Below, in pieces: positions 22,795-30,859 of a stretch of 40,136 nt of DNA (the first letter of the stretch is position 1; every line of letters begins with the position of its first letter). The translations under genes were made by a program, and so were the position numbers. The stretch lies in the IMG/VR virus record IMGVR_UViG_3300005536_000288, positions 1 through 40,136 of that record. One strand, written 5' to 3'. The notes under the pieces were generated by a model. It was not told where the DNA came from. It worked only from the letters and a program-made list of their open reading frames with translations, and made no database searches. The DNA is from a virus.

Positions 22795-24684
22795 ATGAAA
22801 CGATTTTTGCTTGCGCCTCTCATCCTGGCGCTGGGCGCGATGTGCGCCTTCGCTCAGGGAACCTATACAGAGAATCTCACGGTCACCAACTCCCCGACGC
22901 CGATCGTAATTCATAACGGATCGACTTTTGTTCTGATCCGCGAAAATGCCGCGACTCCAACGGCCGTGTTCAGCGTCACGCCGGCCGCAGCAAACTCCGT
23001 TGCTGTCAATCTCGCGGCCGGCCAGGCATATCAGTTCTCGAACGGCTCTTTTCCCTATGCCTCGGGAACAACGCTGGGAACGATTCAGGCGACAACCGCT
23101 GGGCCATTCACTTTCGTGATCTTTGAGATGAGCGCGTTCCAAGCCTTTCCATCGGCCTCAATCATGGCAGCCGCGGGCGGGAGTTCAACCGCCAATCAAG
23201 GCACCGCTGCAGCGGCGTCGGGCGCATGGCCTACGAAAGTCACGGATGGAACTAACATTGCGGCCGTAAAACCTGCTTCAACTGCGGCCCAGGCGGCCGA
23301 CTCCGCAATCGTGGTTGCAGAGTCCCCGAATACCCCGCTGCCCCCGGGATCAAATCTGATCGGTAAAACCGGGTTCGATAATACGACGCCAGGAACGACC
23401 AATGGCGTGAGCATGGCGCAACCTTCGAGAACGACGGGCACAATTACGACGTCTGCCTCGACCGTCTCCGTTTCGTCAGCTGGATACTCGATCGCGACCG
23501 TCACTACGAACGGGACATATGCGGGCATTACGGTGAATTTTGAATTTTCGGACGATGGCGGCACGACCTGGTACAGCGACACTTGCGCTAGAACTGATAC
23601 CAATGTGTTAGAAAGCAGCGAAGCTCTGCCAAGCAATCAGACGCGAGCCTGGGATTGCTCGATTTACGCTGCGACAACCTTCCGCGTGCGATCTTCCGCT
23701 TATACGAGCGGCACCGCCAATATAGGCATCACGCTCAGTGCAGCTCCTGTTGAATCTGCTCCTACGGTACAAATGGCGTCCGGATTTACGCAGCCGGTCA
23801 GCGCTTCATCCTTGCCTTTGCCTACTGGAGCTTCCACCTCCGCAAAACAACCGGCTCTCGGAACTGCGGGATCGCCTGCGGCCGATGTGATCACTGTGCA
23901 GGGCGCAGCCTCCATGACTGCTGTAAAAGTGGATGGCAGCGCTGTTACGCAGCCCGTGAGTGCTTCATCCTTGCCTTTGCCTACTGGAGCTGCCACTTCT
24001 GCGAAACAACCCGCCCTCGGAACGGCCGGCACACCTTCCGCCGATGTGATCAGTGTGCAGGGTGCCACTTCCATGACCCCGGTAAAAGTCGACGGGAGTG
24101 GGGTCACTCAGCCAGTCAGCGGAACTGTCACGGCGAATGCCGGCACGGGAACGATGGGCGTACAAGGAGCCACAGCTTCAGGCTCGGCCGAATCGAATGA
24201 CAATCCGGTAATGCAGGGCGGTTCCGACGGAACGAACATTCAAAAGAGTCTCACGGCATCCGCCTCGAATATGGGCGGGACGCTTACCACTACGGAAAAA
24301 GGCGCACGCCTGATGGAGAAAGGCCCGCGGTGGTCTGTCTCCTCGGCTCCTGCGGCCGGATCGCAAGCCACGGCCTCCAAATCTGCGGGAGGCGCAGGAG
24401 TGCGGCACATTCTGGATTGCATCAGCTTTTCGGCGGGTTCAACGAGCGCTCCCGCGCTGACTCAGCTCTCGATCAACGTGAGGGATGGAGCATCGGGAGG
24501 AGGAAGCGTAATTTGGCAGCATACCGTGATCATTCCAGCAGCGACCGGCCAGAACGTCTCGCCTTTCGGCTTGTGCGGCCTAGGACTCGTCGGATCCAGC
24601 AATACGGCTATGACAATTGAGTTCTCCGCCTCCCTCGCCAACCTTTTTGAGTCGGTCGATATTTCCGGAACGGATGTCAACTAA
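22795..24684 (+). CDS. Sec-signal-bearing repeat protein (block member 3)
   Basis: 629 residues. The N-terminus MKRFLLAPLILALGAMCAFA is a clear signal peptide. Residues about 22-115 form a beta domain (YTENLTVTNSPTPIVIHNGS). Residues about 210-320 form a second one with FEFSDDGGTTWYSDTC. Residues 333-438 hold two exact-length 53-residue repeats (QPVSASSLPLPTGA...) plus a partial third. A C-terminal beta domain (VRHILDCISFSAG to the end) resembles phage fibre or base-plate surface domains. This repeat type is common in virion fibres. It closes the three-gene exported block and is followed by tail completion genes. Confidence 0.72.
   Translation: MKRFLLAPLILALGAMCAFAQGTYTENLTVTNSPTPIVIHNGSTFVLIRENAATPTAVFSVTPAAANSVAVNLAAGQAYQFSNGSFPYASGTTLGTIQATTAGPFTFVIFEMSAFQAFPSASIMAAAGGSSTANQGTAAAASGAWPTKVTDGTNIAAVKPASTAAQAADSAIVVAESPNTPLPPGSNLIGKTGFDNTTPGTTNGVSMAQPSRTTGTITTSASTVSVSSAGYSIATVTTNGTYAGITVNFEFSDDGGTTWYSDTCARTDTNVLESSEALPSNQTRAWDCSIYAATTFRVRSSAYTSGTANIGITLSAAPVESAPTVQMASGFTQPVSASSLPLPTGASTSAKQPALGTAGSPAADVITVQGAASMTAVKVDGSAVTQPVSASSLPLPTGAATSAKQPALGTAGTPSADVISVQGATSMTPVKVDGSGVTQPVSGTVTANAGTGTMGVQGATASGSAESNDNPVMQGGSDGTNIQKSLTASASNMGGTLTTTEKGARLMEKGPRWSVSSAPAAGSQATASKSAGGAGVRHILDCISFSAGSTSAPALTQLSINVRDGASGGGSVIWQHTVIIPAATGQNVSPFGLCGLGLVGSSNTAMTIEFSASLANLFESVDISGTDVN
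23791..24123 (+). repeat. Tandem 159-bp coding repeat (2 full copies plus partial third)
   Basis: Copies start at 23791, 23950 and 24109, exactly 159 bases (53 codons) apart. Each begins CAGCC and encodes QPVSASSLPLPTGA followed by STSAKQPALGTAG or ATSAKQPALGTAG. The third copy retains only QPVSG before diverging. DNA identity is high but not complete, showing an older duplication maintained in frame. Confidence 0.9.
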
Positions 24685-24702
24685 ATCGTTGCTCCGAACA
24701 AA

Positions 24703-25113
24703 ATGATTCTTTCCGGCCTTTACAACCTGCTGCTCGCCGATCCGGGCGTAAGTGCGATCATCGCCGCGAAAGGGGTCTACTTCACCCTTGCTGCCGAGCA
24801 AGCCGCGCGGCCGTTTGTCGTGATCCACATAGTGAGCGCTCCGCCGGCCGAGACCAGTCTCGATGGCGTAAGCGAGCTCATCAGCGGCCGCTTCCAGTTC
24901 GATTGCTATGCCGACGATCAGCTCAGCGCGCGCAAGCTCTCTCGCGCCGTGCGCGATCTGCTGAAGAACTACTCCGGAGGCCTTTCGGATGGTACCGCCA
25001 TTCAATTTACGGCCGTAAATCTGGATATGGATGATCCCTACGAAGTCGGCGGCCAGGGATTCGTGTTCCGCTCGCTCCTTGATCTCTCGGCGTTCTATAC
25101 GGAGGGCGCGTGA
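24703..25113 (+). CDS. Tail terminator/completion protein (DUF3168-like)
   Basis: 136 residues. The family pattern is clear: SGLYNLLLADPGVSAIIAAK, PFVVIHIVSAPPAETSLDGV, RFQFDCYADDQLSARKLSRA, and a C-terminal FVFRSLLDLSAFYTEGA. Such proteins cap the tail tube and join it to the head. The ATG at 24703 has only a weak purine run upstream. The stop overlaps the GTG of the first tail tube gene (GTGA). Confidence 0.88.
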   Translation: MILSGLYNLLLADPGVSAIIAAKGVYFTLAAEQAARPFVVIHIVSAPPAETSLDGVSELISGRFQFDCYADDQLSARKLSRAVRDLLKNYSGGLSDGTAIQFTAVNLDMDDPYEVGGQGFVFRSLLDLSAFYTEGA

Positions 25114-25604
25114 GCTCGACGGTTTACATGGGGCGCGGCTCGAAGCTGCAGATCAGCGCGGATGGGATCAACTTTCTGACCGTCGCACAACTCCAGAAGT
25201 TTGCCTTCAGCGGGCTCAAGACGGTCCTCGTCGACACCACCAATCTGAGATCACCGGGCAATGCTAAAGAGAATCTGCCGGTCCAGGTTGATTCCGGCGA
25301 AGTGACTTTCAGCGGCGTGCTCAATCCCCACGATGCGGTGGCTCTCGACATTCCCTCGCTGCAGTTTGGTCTCGCTCAGATTTCGGTGAAGATCATTGTT
25401 CCCGACGGAACGACGTACAGCTTTATGGGCAGCATCAGTGAATACGTCCCGGTGGCGGTCGAGTACTCGAAGGCTCTCACCTTCTCGGGAAAAATAAATA
25501 TCTCGGGCGCGCTCACCATCATCCCCGGATCGACCGGAATGACCGCTCGCGGCTTCCAGGTGCCCGGATTCCAGTCGCCGGGATTCCAGTCGGCTATCGG
25601 CTAA
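25110..25604 (+). CDS. Major tail tube protein, copy A
   Basis: 164 residues from the GTG at 25110, with GGAGGG just upstream. It starts TVYMGRGSKLQISADGINFL and continues with FSGVLNPHDA and a C-terminal KALTFSGKINISGALTI. This is the pattern of lambda gpV/HK97-like tail tube proteins. The C-terminal extension repeats QVPGFQSPGFQS. It is clearly paralogous to the next gene: the shared segments GRGSKLQ(I/T)SADG and YSKALTFSGKI/YAKAITFSGKI align. It polymerises in hexameric rings to form the tail tube. Confidence 0.85.
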   Translation: MSSTVYMGRGSKLQISADGINFLTVAQLQKFAFSGLKTVLVDTTNLRSPGNAKENLPVQVDSGEVTFSGVLNPHDAVALDIPSLQFGLAQISVKIIVPDGTTYSFMGSISEYVPVAVEYSKALTFSGKINISGALTIIPGSTGMTARGFQVPGFQSPGFQSAIG

Positions 25605-25637
25605 AACTTTCAACACTTCAACTCAGGAGAAGCAACT

Positions 25638-26057
25638 ATGACAACCGTTTCCTATCAAGGCCGCGGCTCGAAGCTGCAGACCAGCGCCGACGGCGTCACC
25701 TACACCTCGGTCGCGCAGCTCCGCAACATCAAGTTCGGCGGGCTGAAATCGACCGTCGACAAAGTAACCAATCTGGACTCTCCGAACGCGTTCGAGGAGA
25801 TCCTGCCCACCATCATCGATCCTGGCGATTGCAGCTACGACGGCGTGCTCGATCCCGCGAACCCCACGGTGCAGAGTCTGCTCACGCTGTTGCAGAACCA
25901 GACGCTGACCTTTTTTAAGGTCACTTTCCCTGGCCTCGCCAACACGATCACCTGGAAAGGCTATGTCGTTGATCACGTGCCGGCGGAGGTCGGTTACGCC
26001 AAGGCGATCACGTTCTCCGGGAAGATCATGATCACCGGCCCCGTCACTATAACTTAA
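25638..26057 (+). CDS. Major tail tube protein, copy B
   Basis: 139 residues with AGGAGA 8 bases before the ATG. It shares with copy A the start YQGRGSKLQTSADGVTYTSV, the middle YDGVLDPANPTVQSLLTLL and the end YAKAITFSGKIMITGPVTI. Unlike copy A it lacks the PGFQ repeat tail and has LLTLLQNQTLTFFKVTFPG, closer to the common lambda gpV-like form. This copy may be the main tube subunit. Copy A may be a variant ring, a tail-tip adaptor or a decoration, but the sequence alone cannot show which. Confidence 0.85.
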   Translation: MTTVSYQGRGSKLQTSADGVTYTSVAQLRNIKFGGLKSTVDKVTNLDSPNAFEEILPTIIDPGDCSYDGVLDPANPTVQSLLTLLQNQTLTFFKVTFPGLANTITWKGYVVDHVPAEVGYAKAITFSGKIMITGPVTIT

Positions 26058-26139
26058 GTTTCAGGCTGGCTTATTTTGTTTCTTCCCGAGGGCGGGATCT
26101 CCATGATCCTGCTCTTCGCGTCCATGAAAGGAGTCGTTT

Positions 26140-26565
26140 ATGGATCCGCTTCTACAGAAAGAATTGGGCGGCCTGCCGGTGAAAGCGATCATCGGCGGCC
26201 AGGAATACCAGCTCGCTTTCCCGATCAAGGCCGTCATCCTCTACAAACAGAAGATCGGCGACAACCTGTTCCAGGTAGATACTTGGAAGAAGGTAAATCC
26301 GCACGAGGATCCAGAACGCTTTCTCGCGTGCCTCTGGGCTGCGCTGCAGACCCATCACGCAGGGCTCGCAATCGAGAAGCTCGAGCAACTCGTCGACTTC
26401 GGCAATGTCGTCGCCCTCATGAAATCTCTAACCGAGGCGTTGACGTCCTACATGCCAAAGCCGCCATCCGAGGAAAAGGACCCAAACGCATCAGCGCCGG
26501 ACCAGGCGCCGGCGGATGCTCCCGAACCGGAGGCTCCGGGGTTTCGCAAACGTCCGAAGTATTAG
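26140..26565 (+). CDS. Tail assembly chaperone, gpG-like (short form)
   Basis: 141 residues. AAAGGAG with a 6-base spacer precedes the ATG at 26140. The protein has a small folded N-terminal half (LGGLPVKAIIGGQEYQLAFP, then LWAALQTHHAGLAIEKLEQL) and a Pro/Glu-rich tail. Position between tail tube and tape measure, plus an overlapping -1 frame, match the lambda G/T arrangement. It binds the tape measure protein during tail assembly and is not in the final virion. A canonical slippery heptamer at 26481-26487 allows a longer GT form. Confidence 0.85.
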   Translation: MDPLLQKELGGLPVKAIIGGQEYQLAFPIKAVILYKQKIGDNLFQVDTWKKVNPHEDPERFLACLWAALQTHHAGLAIEKLEQLVDFGNVVALMKSLTEALTSYMPKPPSEEKDPNASAPDQAPADAPEPEAPGFRKRPKY

Positions 26566-26936
26566 ACGTCCGCGAGCTGTGGGCGATCGCGCGCGGCGAT
26601 CTCGGCCTGACCGATGATGAATTTTTGTCCATGGCGCCCGCGGCTCTCGACGTCCTGATCGAACAGCAAGGGCGCAGCCGGATTTTTCCTGCGGCGATGA
26701 TTTGTGCAGCGATTTTCAACACCCACAATGACTGGACGAAGAATCCCGATGGCTGGCGGCCGCAGGACTTCATGCCGGGCGCCAAGCTCAGAAGCGATGA
26801 GGACGACATGAGGGAATTCGTTCTCGCCCTCGAGCGCGGAGACGATGTCGCGCCAACGCCAGAGGATCTCGAGCACTTCAAGCGGAACCTGCAGCAGCAA
26901 TTCAGAATTCAGGCGCCAACAAGCAATGTGGGATAA
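26140..26936 (+). CDS. Tail assembly chaperone, GT-like frameshift product
   Basis: Predicted -1 frameshift product: zero frame 26140-26487, then the -1 frame from 26487 to the TAA at 26934-26936, about 265 residues. After the slip the sequence is RISAGPGAGGCSRTGGSGVS, then a folded T-like domain (LDVRELWAIARGDLGLTDDE, MAPAALDVLIEQQ, DWTKNPDGWRPQDFMPG). The -1 frame has no convincing start of its own. In lambda-like phages a small fixed fraction of ribosomes make GT, and the ratio matters for tail assembly. Evidence is strong by arrangement and heptamer. Confidence 0.8.
26481..26487 (+). promoter_or_regulatory. Programmed -1 ribosomal frameshift site
   Basis: The heptamer C CCA AAC is in the correct phase (GAC CCA AAC in zero frame), so P- and A-site tRNAs can re-pair on CCC and AAA. 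It fits the X XXY YYZ rule exactly. The zero frame stops 76 bases downstream (TAG at 26563), while the -1 frame stays open to 26936. GC-rich sequence follows and could form a stimulatory structure. Confidence 0.82.
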
Positions 26937-27141
26937 AGGCGGCCTTCCGATCGGAGAACAGGACCTGTGTCAGCTTCTCTGCACGGTGGAGGAGATCCAC
27001 GAAGATGGGATCGTCGTCCGAATCCTCAACTCCGATATGGAACTGAAGGTATCCGCCCACTGCGACGAGGTCCTGGGCGCGGTCGCTTCGCCCGAGCTCG
27101 TCAAATACGTTCCGCCGCCCGACGAGAAGAAGAAGCCATAA
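26926..27141 (+). CDS. Small hypothetical tail-region protein
   Basis: 71 residues from the ATG at 26926, inside the end of the T-like frame. It reads as a small beta-barrel-like domain (GEQDLCQLLCTVEEIHEDGI, then VVRILNSDMELKVSAHCDEV), ending in PPPDEKKKP. Such short proteins are sometimes found next to tail chaperones. No family recognised. The stop shares its last base with the next ATG (TAATG), so it is coupled to the gp10-like gene. Confidence 0.55.
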   Translation: MWDKGGLPIGEQDLCQLLCTVEEIHEDGIVVRILNSDMELKVSAHCDEVLGAVASPELVKYVPPPDEKKKP

Positions 27142-27614
27142 TGGCTGACTCAATTACTGTCCAGATCAAAGGCTTAGATCAGCTCGGCCGCGCGCTGCAG
27201 CGGATTCCCGCGACGCTCTCGACGCGCATCATGCGCGAGGCCTTGCACGCCACCGGCGACGTGATGAAAGAAGCCGCGGAGCTGACGGCACCAGTCCGCA
27301 CTGGAGCATTGCGCGAGGACATGATCGTCAAGGTCCGCGTGAGTGGCGATCTCTCGATCAACTATGTGCTGGTGGGGCCTGGATACGATCGCAGCAAATT
27401 GCGCGCGAGAAAACATGGAAAGCTCGCCGGCACGGTCGATACGACTGTCTCGCCTGGCGTATACGGAAAGTTTCTCGAACTTGGAACCAAGAACATGCCA
27501 CCGTGGCCGTGGCTGCGTCCGGCGTTTGAAGCCTCGAAAGAAGCCGCTCTGGCCACGTTTGTGGCCTATATCCGCGCGGGGCTGCAGGCGGTGATTGCCG
27601 AAGTCAGAGGTTAA
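27141..27614 (+). CDS. HK97 gp10-like tail/neck morphogenesis protein
   Basis: 157 residues starting in a TAATG overlap. The HK97-gp10-like family pattern is clear: TVQIKGLDQLGRALQRIP, then EALHATGDVMKEAAELTAPV, RTGALREDMIVKVRV, VYGKFLELGTKNMPPWPWLR and PAFEASKEAALATF. In lambda-like phages it is a tail-completion protein that acts at the head-tail joint. Its gene usually lies before the tail tube gene; here it comes after the chaperones, an unusual order. Confidence 0.88.
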   Translation: MADSITVQIKGLDQLGRALQRIPATLSTRIMREALHATGDVMKEAAELTAPVRTGALREDMIVKVRVSGDLSINYVLVGPGYDRSKLRARKHGKLAGTVDTTVSPGVYGKFLELGTKNMPPWPWLRPAFEASKEAALATFVAYIRAGLQAVIAEVRG

Positions 27615-27630
27615 TAACTAAGGCTTAATT

Positions 27631-29784
27631 ATGTCACTCAACGTGGGATCCATCGCGGTCGGCATGAATGTCGATCTGGCCGAGTTTGAAACCGGAATGC
27701 GGAAAGCGACCGCGCTGGCGAGCTCGCACACGGCGCTGATGTCGGCCGAGATGAAGCGACAGTCGAGGGAAGGCGCGGAGTCAATGCGCCTCATCGATGA
27801 GGCAATTGGAGTGCACATTTCGCGGCCGCTCACCCGCGTTATTGCCCAACTGCCTGGGATTGGGACCGCGCTCGCGGCCTTAGGGGGGATCGGCGGCGCC
27901 GCCGGCGTGATCGCTCTAATTGGCGTCGGCTGGGAAAAAGTAGTCCCAGCAATCGAGCGCGTCGCGAAAGAATACGGGCTGCTCGCGGATTCGGCTGAGG
28001 AAATGGCGAAGTCGATGAAGCGTAGCGATCAGGAGATCGTGGCTGGCCTGCAGCGAAAGATCGAGCTGCAGGATGCATATAACAAACTCGTGCTTGGCAT
28101 GAAAGGTGCCGAGGCCGAGTCAGCACATCTCGCAGTACTGAAGCAGACGCTGGAGGTAGAAGCAAAACTTTACGAGCAGCAGGTGAGAGCGCTTCAACTG
28201 CGGAGTTTCAATCCCACCACGGGGGACTACCTAAAGGGCCTTCTGGGCTCCCTCCTCGAGTTAGAGTCCAGGAATATCTTCAGCGGGCAAGCGCCAGCCG
28301 CGATTCAGGACAATGGCTTGGAGAGATTCAAAAAGAGTCTCGAGGGGCTGAAGCCGCTCTTTGACGAGATCCGCAAATTGCAAGTGGATATCCAGAAGTC
28401 CTCGTTCTCGATCATCGCCGACGATCGCGAGAAGATTCAGGAACAGAACGAAGGCCTCCACAAGCTCGGCGACGCTCTATATAAGCTCCACGAGGCGGCG
28501 GTAGAGAAGGCGAAGCCAGCGCTCGAGCAGCTCGGCGATGAGCTTCAGAAAACGGAGCTGAAGGCTGCGGGATACTATCTCATCGTTGGGGACACCGGCT
28601 GGTATGCCAGGTTCCGGCAAAGCTATTCGCAATACATTCAAGATCTGCGCGACGCGAATACGCAGAAAGAAGCGGCTCTGCTTCTCGAGAAGGCGCTCAA
28701 AGAAGAGGCCTTCGGCAGCCCTAAAGATCGCGCAACTTCACTAAGCGGGATTTTTGCTCCTCCCATCCTTCCTACGCTCGCAACTGGCGCCAGTCCGTTA
28801 TCTGGGGCCTTCGATGAATTCGCACACAATGCCGTCGAGCAAAACAGGTTAATCGAGAAGGCTTTCCAGGATGCGCTCTCCCCGGCCGATAAGTTCAAAC
28901 TGACAATTCGGGAGCTCGATCTTGTTCTGAAGAACGCAGATGGAACTTTCAAGGCGGCCGCCGCGGGAGCGGCGGCCTATGCCGGCGCGGTACAAAAAGC
29001 CCGAGAAGAACTCTTGCATGCCGAGAGCGCGCTGGTTCGCATGCAGAATCAATTGCAGAAGCTGCTCGAGCATACCGATTCCGCAAAGGCCGGATTTCAG
29101 GCATTTCTCATTCAACTGCAGATTGATGCCGCCTCGACCGGCAGGTTTACGTTCGAGATATTGAACCGCGGGCTGCAGGGATTCGAGGATAATCTCGCGC
29201 GCACGCTCACGACGGGGCGGGCGAATTGGCGTCAGTACTTTGAAGAGATCGAGCAGCTTGCCATCAAATTCGCCCTTAATAAGGTACTGGCCGGAATCCT
29301 GGGCCACATAGGGTTCGGAAGCGCCAGCAGCGCAGCCTCGGGGGCCACACTCACAGCTGCCGGCACAACTCTTACCACCGCGGGCACTCTTCTGAATACC
29401 GCCGCGAGTCAGCTGATCGCAGCTGCAACGACGCTCAGCGCCAGCGCGGCGGGTGGATCGGGGGGAGGAGGTTTCGCCGGTCTCATAGGACTTGCTTTAG
29501 GCGGCCGCGCATCCGGTGGCGACGTTACGCCAGGCGGAACCTATTTAGTTGGAGAGAATGGTCCAGAAATCCTGAGCTTGGGCGCCGGCTCTTCCGGCTA
29601 TATCACCCCCAACTCCGACCTCGGCAAAGGCGGCGGGGATTCTTCCCATATTTATATTGATGCCCGCGGGGCGGATGCTGGAGTGGAGCAGCGCATCCAC
29701 CGCGCAATGCGGGCCTACGCGGAGGTCGCGAGCGCACACGCGGTAACGATGGTCAGCGAGAACGGCAAACGGCGGCCCAGATAA
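27631..29784 (+). CDS. Tail tape measure protein
   Basis: 717 residues. The start LNVGSIAVGMNVDLAEFETG is typical of tape measures. A hydrophobic segment follows (LAALGGIGGAAGVIALIGVG), then long helical coiled-coil regions and the C-terminal signature GGRASGGDVTPGGTYLVGEN, GPEILSLGAGSSGYI. It sets tail length and is ejected with DNA. At roughly 0.15 nm per residue the tail would be about 108 nm, fairly short for a siphovirus. No lytic transglycosylase or peptidase domain is apparent. It sits directly after the chaperone group as expected. Confidence 0.9.
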   Translation: MSLNVGSIAVGMNVDLAEFETGMRKATALASSHTALMSAEMKRQSREGAESMRLIDEAIGVHISRPLTRVIAQLPGIGTALAALGGIGGAAGVIALIGVGWEKVVPAIERVAKEYGLLADSAEEMAKSMKRSDQEIVAGLQRKIELQDAYNKLVLGMKGAEAESAHLAVLKQTLEVEAKLYEQQVRALQLRSFNPTTGDYLKGLLGSLLELESRNIFSGQAPAAIQDNGLERFKKSLEGLKPLFDEIRKLQVDIQKSSFSIIADDREKIQEQNEGLHKLGDALYKLHEAAVEKAKPALEQLGDELQKTELKAAGYYLIVGDTGWYARFRQSYSQYIQDLRDANTQKEAALLLEKALKEEAFGSPKDRATSLSGIFAPPILPTLATGASPLSGAFDEFAHNAVEQNRLIEKAFQDALSPADKFKLTIRELDLVLKNADGTFKAAAAGAAAYAGAVQKAREELLHAESALVRMQNQLQKLLEHTDSAKAGFQAFLIQLQIDAASTGRFTFEILNRGLQGFEDNLARTLTTGRANWRQYFEEIEQLAIKFALNKVLAGILGHIGFGSASSAASGATLTAAGTTLTTAGTLLNTAASQLIAAATTLSASAAGGSGGGGFAGLIGLALGGRASGGDVTPGGTYLVGENGPEILSLGAGSSGYITPNSDLGKGGGDSSHIYIDARGADAGVEQRIHRAMRAYAEVASAHAVTMVSENGKRRPR

Positions 29785-29786
29785 AG

Positions 29787-30686
29787 ATGCCGATACTCTA
29801 TCCCCTCTTCCCGCCGCCTTTACCAGGGCCGCGAAAACTAAAGTTCGCGGCTAGCAATTTGGTGGGGATCAGCTCATCTCCGTTTACGGGGCAGCAGGAG
29901 ATCCAGCAATGGCCTGGTGAATGGTGGGAGCTGGAGATCGGCCTGCCCCCCATGTTGCGAACTCAAGCGGAGCAGTGGGTCACGTTCCTGTTATCCCTGA
30001 GGGGACAAGTCGGAACTTTTCTGATCGGGGATCCTTTGGCCAATATCCCGCAAGGCTCCGCGCTGGGCGTTCCGGTGACTGGTATCGTTCCCTGGACGAT
30101 CGGGACTGCGACGAGAAGCGGCGGCATGGTCACCTGTACTCTTCCCTGGAGTTTCAACGGACGCGATCCAGCGCCAGCGGCGCCCTTCGTGATCGGCCGC
30201 TCCGCGGTAATCCTGATCAACACGGATGCTTCTTTCAACGGGACGTTCGTGCTTACCGACGTTCAACCGATCATCAATGGTGAGGTTTTTGCCGGCTGGA
30301 CCTTGAAGTGGGCGCAGGCGGGCGCCAACGCGCAAGGTGCCGGCGGGAGTGCGCTTCCAGTTGTGAACCAAGCCCAGGACAACGTACTGTGGACGTCGGG
30401 CTGGACTCCGAATCAGAGTGCCGCGCTCAAGCCTGGCGATTATGCGCAGGTGGGATCCGGCAGCACGCAGCGGCTGCACAAGGCGCTCACTATCGCGCAG
30501 GTCGACACCGCCGGCAACGCCGGCATCGATATTTTTCCCGTCATCCGCGAATCTCTCCCCGATGGGACTCCGCTGATTCTGAATTACACCGCGGGCTGCT
30601 TTCGACTGAGCGCCAACCGTCGAGAGTGGGATATCGATTATATGAAGACCTACGGAATCGATTTCAAAGCGATCGAGGCGATCTAA
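29787..30686 (+). CDS. Minor tail protein (distal tail region) with inserted beta domain
   Basis: 299 residues, starting 2 bases after the tape measure stop. The N-terminal part (FPPPLPGPRKLKFAASNLVG, QQEIQQWPGEWWELEIGLPP, then TQAEQWVTFLLSLRGQVGTF) and C-terminal part (FRLSANRREWDIDYMKTYGI, DFKAIEAI) look like one domain interrupted by about 130 residues. The insert carries SGGMVTCTLP...FNGTFVLTDVQ, a beta module common in fibres and large surface proteins. By position it is a tail-tip/distal tail component downstream of the tape measure. Confidence 0.72.
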   Translation: MPILYPLFPPPLPGPRKLKFAASNLVGISSSPFTGQQEIQQWPGEWWELEIGLPPMLRTQAEQWVTFLLSLRGQVGTFLIGDPLANIPQGSALGVPVTGIVPWTIGTATRSGGMVTCTLPWSFNGRDPAPAAPFVIGRSAVILINTDASFNGTFVLTDVQPIINGEVFAGWTLKWAQAGANAQGAGGSALPVVNQAQDNVLWTSGWTPNQSAALKPGDYAQVGSGSTQRLHKALTIAQVDTAGNAGIDIFPVIRESLPDGTPLILNYTAGCFRLSANRREWDIDYMKTYGIDFKAIEAI

Positions 30687-30859
30687 TGGAAGAAGAGATC
30701 GCGAAATGCGCGTATGAAGCTTTCATCGAATCGGCCAGGCCGTTCTTGCCCGCGGCGGAGAAGCCTTGGAGGGATCTCCCCCTCGTTCTGCGCCAGGCCT
30801 GGATCGATGGGATCAGGGCGGCTTTCGCCCGTATAGGAATAACATGCCCAGAAACTTAA
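30686..30859 (+). CDS. Small tail-region protein (57 aa)
   Basis: ATG at 30686 shares a base with the preceding stop (TAATG). The product MEEEIAKCAYEAFIESARPF, then WRDLPLVLRQAWIDGIRAAF, is a compact helical protein. It has the 'AYEAF...W..LP...RQAW' pattern seen in short phage proteins of unknown role. It overlaps the next start at 30844. Confidence 0.6.
   Translation: MEEEIAKCAYEAFIESARPFLPAAEKPWRDLPLVLRQAWIDGIRAAFARIGITCPET

Noticed and set aside
23791-24123. Variable/template repeat pair of a diversity-generating retroelement
   Set aside because: The repeats are in-frame tandem duplications within one gene; no reverse transcriptase or adenine-biased substitutions were seen.
26536-26545. 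GGGGTTTC as frameshift slippery site
   Set aside because: Its phase relative to the zero frame does not satisfy X XXY YYZ. CCCAAAC at 26481 does.
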